From Tanypteryx hageni (Eukaryota > Arthropoda > Insecta > Odonata > Petaluridae), in the NCBI GenBank assembly GCA_028673005.1, contig CM054118.1, positions 56,985,338 to 57,049,337 on the forward strand: a stretch of DNA of 64,000 nt, read 5' to 3'. Shown piece by piece: positions 58,946 through 64,000 of the stretch. The notes under the pieces were generated by a model. That model saw only the letters and a list, made by a program, of their open reading frames with translations. It was not told where the DNA came from and searched no databases. Every line of letters starts with the position of its first letter. Positions within the stretch are counted from its first letter, which is position 1. A program made the position numbers and the translations under genes.

Positions 58946-59897
58946 CTGCGACAAAAAGAAAAGATTTCCGTTAAACAAATATTATTCTTTAGGTAGCAAT
59001 TTATCAAAGCTTCATTTTGCCCGTTTGTTCAAAGAATGCCTTACTGTTTGCGTTTCCTCTCGACATTTCCTTATGTACAGACGATTTATCAATCAAGTAA
59101 ATTATTGGCGAGCTTAAAAATGTGAAAGTTGAAAGTTCTGATGTGGTCGATCGTACGTACACACAAACGCGCGCGCACGCACACTTAAGTCTAGATTTCT
59201 AATCATGATACTTAATACCACTCGTTTTAATATTTAGCCTATGTAAACCTAAGAGAAAATTTGTTCGAAAATAATAATAATTTTCTTTCATTTTTTTACT
59301 TCAGTCATTCCCTTTCTCTGGAAAATTACCTTGTTAAATTTCAAGTTTAATTTTCTTTCATTAATGTGAGAGACATTTATTAGAAGCAGCATTTACTTGC
59401 GGTTAGAGACGTTGAGATTACAGAACTTACGAGTTACGAATGTTGCATATAATTAAACATGCTAAACATTTCACCAATAAATTTTCGAGCTTGAATTAAT
59501 TTTTTCTCGCAAATTTAAAAATTAAGATGATAAATATAACCTGAGAACTTTAATCATATAATATATTTTCCGAAAATATCCATGGAATAGTTTTAGCTTT
59601 AGCCCGCAATTTATGATGTTGAACCTTTAGTTAAACAGTAACGTGAGCAAAATTTTGATTAAAAAGCTTTAATTTTGCTTTGAAGGAAGGTTAAATAAAT
59701 TTTCTCGTCGATAAATTTAAAAGAGTCGCGACAAAAATTCAATAATGCAGATCGATCGTTTAACAAGCAAATGCGAAACAAATTCAAAATATTAATCAAA
59801 TTTACGAATATTACGTGCTTTGGAAATTTAATTTTGAAATCTTAATTATTTAGTAAATGTGAATTAATGAGATTCTAAAGGAATTTAAAATGTACGA
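58946..59897. other. Non-coding AT-rich DNA
   Basis: Probably intron, if the neighbouring exon is real. Contains an alternating purine-pyrimidine run CACACAAACGCGCGCGCAC at about 59160-59184, a sequence class able to take the Z form. Confidence 0.45.
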
Positions 59898-60035
59898 AAA
59901 GAATTATCAAGCTCACCTACTGACTAAAATGAAATTGTCTCTCTAATAGGCATAAAACGGTTTTACTTTATAATTTACCGTCGTAGAATCATCACAGATG
60001 ATGGCTGCTTAGTAACCGAAATGCGCATCTGGTTT
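59898..60035 (+). repeat. Two-block element, copy with both blocks
   Basis: Block 1 AGAATTATCAAGCTCACCTA is followed about 100 bases later by block 2: CATCACAGATGATGGCTGCT then TAGTAACCGAAATGCGCATC. Block 2 spacing between GATGA and GAAA is 16 bases, as in the copy at 39377. The GGCT..AACC pairing between them is only partial. Confidence 0.6.
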
Positions 60036-60039
60036 TCTC

Positions 60040-61500
60040 AACTTTTAATGGCTATTGGAGAGACATGCACCCCTGCGCAAAAGTTAAGCACGTTTAGAGC
60101 ATTTTTCAGAACTTCAGTAATATAATCATACATTTAATTTTAAATAAATTTTATGCGTAAATAATGCCAAATTTTTATCAAGTACAAGAAATTATTTAAA
60201 ACAACACAAAGTATGACATAATTTTGCATAATAATGCTAATTAAGCCAAATTTTAATAAAAATACATGAATTTAATAACGATTACACCTAAGGGATTACA
60301 TAATGATCGTTTCCATATGCTTGAATAAAGTCATTAGCTTGAAGTCTAAGGCTATACGATGAGAGAACAAAGTCAGTGGAACTTTTCATTGTTCCGAATG
60401 AAAAATACACAGCAACGCAGCATTAAACAAAAATGAAATTCTCTCCCATTAAAAAAACTATTGAAAGTCTGTCTGTCACTTTTCCTTTTTAGTACTGCTG
60501 AAGTCCGCTTCGGTATTCAGTTTATGAGACCATGAATAAACTCACTCGTTATATAGTATTTCCTTATTTGCAATATACAACGCTTTTGCGTTCAACTGTG
60601 ATTTGTTTTTTTAAGTGCGCTAAACCTTTCGTGTAGTTTGTCGGCCAGAATAATTGTTTACTTTCTAAACTTGAGCTAATATTTAATTACGTAATGAATG
60701 AGCAGCCGATGCCATTATTGAGAATCTCTTTTCGTCATCAATTATCTTTGCGAATTTAGCCCGTCGAAATTTTAGTTTAATGAATCGACTCAAGAGAGCA
60801 ACAAACCTTGGATGCAATCCAATATCCGCGGGCCTAATTGCGTTCATATAGTCCTCAGGGGTAACGCGCAGTTCATTTGAATCGCCCCCACTCCCTTTCT
60901 TCTCCATCTCACGGGTTCATCTATCACTCGATTTCACCCCAATCCCATTGCTTCCACATCCAATCTCCAACGCGCTCAATATACCGTGCTCTACAGCGGA
61001 TATGCTCCATGCCGATATTTGTTAAGAGAACTATTTCTATATTTTAATGCTCCTAACTTCTTTTTAACAGTTTTCTTTCCTGTGATAGCTCTGTCTTTGC
61101 TCTCCTTAATAGAACCTATTAGTGTATATCATAAACTGAATCTTTTATGAACCTAATCATTCCTATCCGATCAAAACCTTATTCCAATTTATCTAATCCC
61201 ACCTAACCTTATGCTGTCCTATATTAGCATATACTGATTAATCCCTCCTTGGTCAAACCTGCCATCTTAAAAGGACTCTGTATATTATTACTCCCAACAT
61301 ACCCCGTCCAATACCATCCTATAGTACCATAATTCAGAGTTCCTAAACCTTTTCTGTGTCAACTTTTCTCATATGGGCAGAAAGAAATCATACCGAAAAT
61401 AATACACTTTCAAATTATTTAAATATATCAGACAAATAAAATATTGGAGAATAGTCGATAATCGTCTCACTTTTTATCAATCAGTTCTTTTCTCTGGACT
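60040..61500. other. Mostly non-coding stretch
   Basis: AT-rich with a change to C-skewed sequence after 60900. A minus-strand frame at 60807-60907 is discussed in the findings. No element recognised. Confidence 0.4.
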
Positions 61501-61509
61501 TACCTCTAC

Positions 61510-62300
61510 AATGATGAAAGATATTGATGTCTTTTCTCCATACTTCCAACTGTACCACGGGACAGTGTTTGGACGTGGCAAACCACTGCCTTACACCACA
61601 TTACACCATTCCAAGACCCAGCATCTCTCGTTATGCCACCGTGTCCGTCCTAATATCACCTTATCAATCCAAAATCGATTTCTATCCAACCCAGCCCAAA
61701 TCCAACCCCCTATCCCACCCAACCCAGCGGTATTTCACTCCATAGTATTCCACCTTGAGCAACCATTTTCTCCTCCATCGCGTCTCTTTCCAATATCATA
61801 CCATCGCTCGAAATTCCCATCTTTTCTCACCCTCCCTCTCTTATTCAAACCTACCGTTACATTCACCGCCACCACCTTCTGTTTTAATCCCACCCTCGGA
61901 TCGCGTTCTCACCTTAGCACGCACCCCACCTGATTTCTCCCAACCCTCCGCAGTAACCACACCGTGAGTAAACCCCCTCTTCACCCCACCTCCCTCGCAA
62001 CTTTCCACCCCGTAGCAACATTCGCCGCCCTTATGCATCCCCATAAATCCATCTCTTCCCCCACCCCGTTCCCTATGCTAGCTTCTCCTCTCCTCCCTCT
62101 CCCCCTAACCCTCCCAACATCGGTAGTACTGAGTGATGAGATTCGGAGAGGGCTTGCCAGGGGGCAGTAAAAGGAGATGGGAGAAGGGGAGAATGGGAGG
62201 GAGGATGGGATAGGAGAAGAAAGGAGGGGGATGGGGATTGGGGAAGGAGGGTGGGGGAGTTTCGGGGTCGGGTGCGAGAGAAATGGGATTGTGCGGGTTT
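61510..62300. repeat. C-rich tract switching to G-rich purine tract
   Basis: From 61540 to about 62110 the plus strand is C-rich with A and T (ACCCC, CCCACC words) and nearly lacks G. From 62150 to 62270 it is G/A-rich (GGGAGGGAGGATGGGA type). This is a switch in GC skew as well as in purine content. Frames of 70-140 residues are composition shadows. Confidence 0.7.
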
Positions 62301-63410
62301 CTTAAGCCCCCCCGACGAAGCACCATAGCGCGAGAAGACACCCTGGCACCCTTTCTCTCCCGTCCTCTTAACCCCTAGTTCCCTCTCGATCTCTTTCATC
62401 GTATGATCCCGACGCCCCGTGCGGCAGCTTCTTTACGTCCTAGGCGTAATAAAACGGCGAGCGGAGTGGATATTCCGCGAAATGGGGATTTAATGGCGTT
62501 CGATGATTGCCCCCTAGGTGAGATATCGCCTCTCTGGGTGTGCGAAGGAGCGTTCATGTTCCTGAGAGAGAGCTAGGTCGCGTTTTAGGTTGATGAGGTG
62601 TGAAGCGAGAGTTTTCCGACTGATGAGGAAAAAGTGCGCTCTTAAGGGACTGTGCTGAAGAACGAAGGCTTTATTATTCCCCGATGAACGAGAAAAAGTA
62701 TCGTTTATTTCATCCCGTAATGACGAGTCACGATCGACTTTAATCGCGGTAAATCTTCGAGGAAATATTTTACTTAGCGGTTGTTTGACATTATTCGTCG
62801 ACTTATGCTTCGCGAGTTATTCTGCTGTGAGGCATTCGAAGTTTCACTTTGTCTGTTATTATTTTTCGGTACATTATGTTCAGTTTTTGTCACTGACTAT
62901 TTTGCAATGCGTCAAAATTATATGTACCCTGGGTTATTTTGGTGGGAGAAACAACATTTTAATAATAAACTTCGTTTACTTCGAATTTAAAAATTTTCAA
63001 TCCTTAATTTACCTCTTGATTGACAGGTATTTTATATCAATCATTGGTTTGTTATAGAAACGAAAGGGGAAGCTTTGCTTTAGCTAATTAATATATACCA
63101 ACAGCGATGACATCTTACTTTTATACAACCAGATTCGTATCGTAAACAGTGTAGAAAATGAACCATTGCCACAATATATATTCGTAGAATTTTTGAATAA
63201 ATATTATAAACAGGGAAAAACTTAGCAAAATTAATATAAATACACAGAAGTTTAAAGTTTCTTCCTGTAAGGTGTTTTATGCCATCGTATTTTCCTCTCG
63301 GCAAACAATATCATATTCATCCATTTAATGAATACTCGCTCCTTCGACTCCAGGACCAATATTTGGGGGGAGGGTACGTAATCAAATAAATTGCGCCCCA
63401 TTACTCTAAT
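62301..63410. other. Non-coding DNA, CpG-rich then AT-rich
   Basis: 62301-62780 is CpG-rich with no recognised frame; 62780-63400 is AT-rich. Short frames at 62781-63057 look like random hydrophobic translations. Confidence 0.4.
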
Positions 63411-63890
63411 AAATTGCCTCCTCCTCTTATCAGCGGACCGTATCGACGGCGGCCGTGCGCTATTTTCGCAAACCCCCACCATGAACGTCGGCTCTCCCCT
63501 TTTTACTCCTCCCCCCCCCGGACACCGCGCACCCTTCTATCATCTCTTTCGGGATCGAATGCCCCTTTCCAAAACCGCCGGTCGAATAAGAAGTCCTCTC
63601 CATTTCTCATCTAAACACCCGAGTCGGAACTCTGCCTCGCTTTCCTATCCTTTCTTGCCAACTCCTATCCCTTTATATAGCCTTTCCTTTTACCCTTCCT
63701 TCTCTTCTCCCTCTCTAATTACTTCCTGGACCCGTTTTCATCCACTTCTCTCTCTCTCTCTCTCACTCCAGCTTTAACCCCATACTCAGACCTCTTTCCT
63801 ATCCCTTTTCTTCCTCCCTCGCCCTTGCAACAATTCCCCTTTTTCTCTTGCCGCACTCATCCTCGTGATACCCTTCGACGCGTCCCTACG
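63411..63890 (+). repeat. Polypyrimidine-rich tract at window end
   Basis: C/T-rich with a (TC)n at 63749-63765 and C9 at 63511-63519. The 128-residue plus frame is Ser/Pro-rich low-complexity. The last 110 bases are CpG-rich and end TTTTCAG, which could be an acceptor leading into an exon outside the window. Confidence 0.7.
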
Positions 63891-64000
63891 TGAGACGACG
63901 CCGTGAAATGGCTTCCCTTTCATTCCAGATCTCGTCTCGTTGCATCCGTCTTCCGTTGCGACCGCGGCACACTACTCGCTCTGCTTAGCCTCCTTTTCAG

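Overview
The window reads as nuclear DNA of an arthropod, most likely an insect with a large, repeat-rich genome. Reasons: AT-rich background with no operons or densely packed ORFs; two decayed non-LTR retrotransposons whose reverse transcriptase text is of the kind common in insect genomes; tRNA-related SINE-like heads; several DNA-transposon remnants (hAT-like, pogo/Tigger-like, foldback); abundant microsatellites; and many kilobases of strand-asymmetric polypurine/polypyrimidine sequence. The species cannot be fixed from the sequence alone.

No complete protein-coding gene is visible. Nearly all long open frames are low-complexity translations of pyrimidine or purine tracts. The best candidate for host coding sequence is one internal exon on the minus strand (58800-58945), set off by a good acceptor, a strong GTGAGT donor and high GC. 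The window is therefore probably intergenic or a large intron, with at most one or two exons.

Layout. 1-5600: AT-rich DNA, a tRNA-like SINE head (734-806), a purine tract, one copy of an unclassified dispersed element (family A) and an intact 114-bp hAT MITE with 8-bp target duplications. 5600-13700: a pair of ~330-bp related repeats, a 5'-truncated LINE (7012-8341, minus) sitting inside a purine/GATA tract, and pogo-like remnants. 13700-15100: the longest pyrimidine tract. 15100-25000: a perfect 20-bp tandem repeat, a CpG-rich segment, a second family A copy carrying a nested foldback element, a diverged direct repeat and a second copy of the hAT MITE. 25000-35000: two strand-switching purine/pyrimidine segments, a strong hairpin, a 569-bp hAT-like element and a SINE head. 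35300-37850: a decayed LINE (plus) carrying a hAT-like insertion, which itself carries a pogo/Tigger-like insertion. 38000-64000: further strand-switching tracts (40.2-41.3, 44.5-45.2, 50.2-50.9, 53.0-53.9, 56.7-57.2, 61.5-62.3 kb), two more family A copies, a two-block element with a hammerhead-ribozyme-like core in two places, an inverted-repeat element with a tRNA-like interior, and the candidate exon.

The biology here is that of selfish elements and simple-sequence DNA. The order of events can be read from nesting: LINE, then hAT, then pogo at 35-38 kb; purine tract, then LINE at 7-8 kb; family A, then foldback at 21-22 kb. The most unusual items are family A (four copies, hairpins near both ends, an in-frame microsatellite after a conserved start), the two-block element with a hammerhead-like core, and the repeated purine-to-pyrimidine strand switches. 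I found no undescribed multi-gene system.
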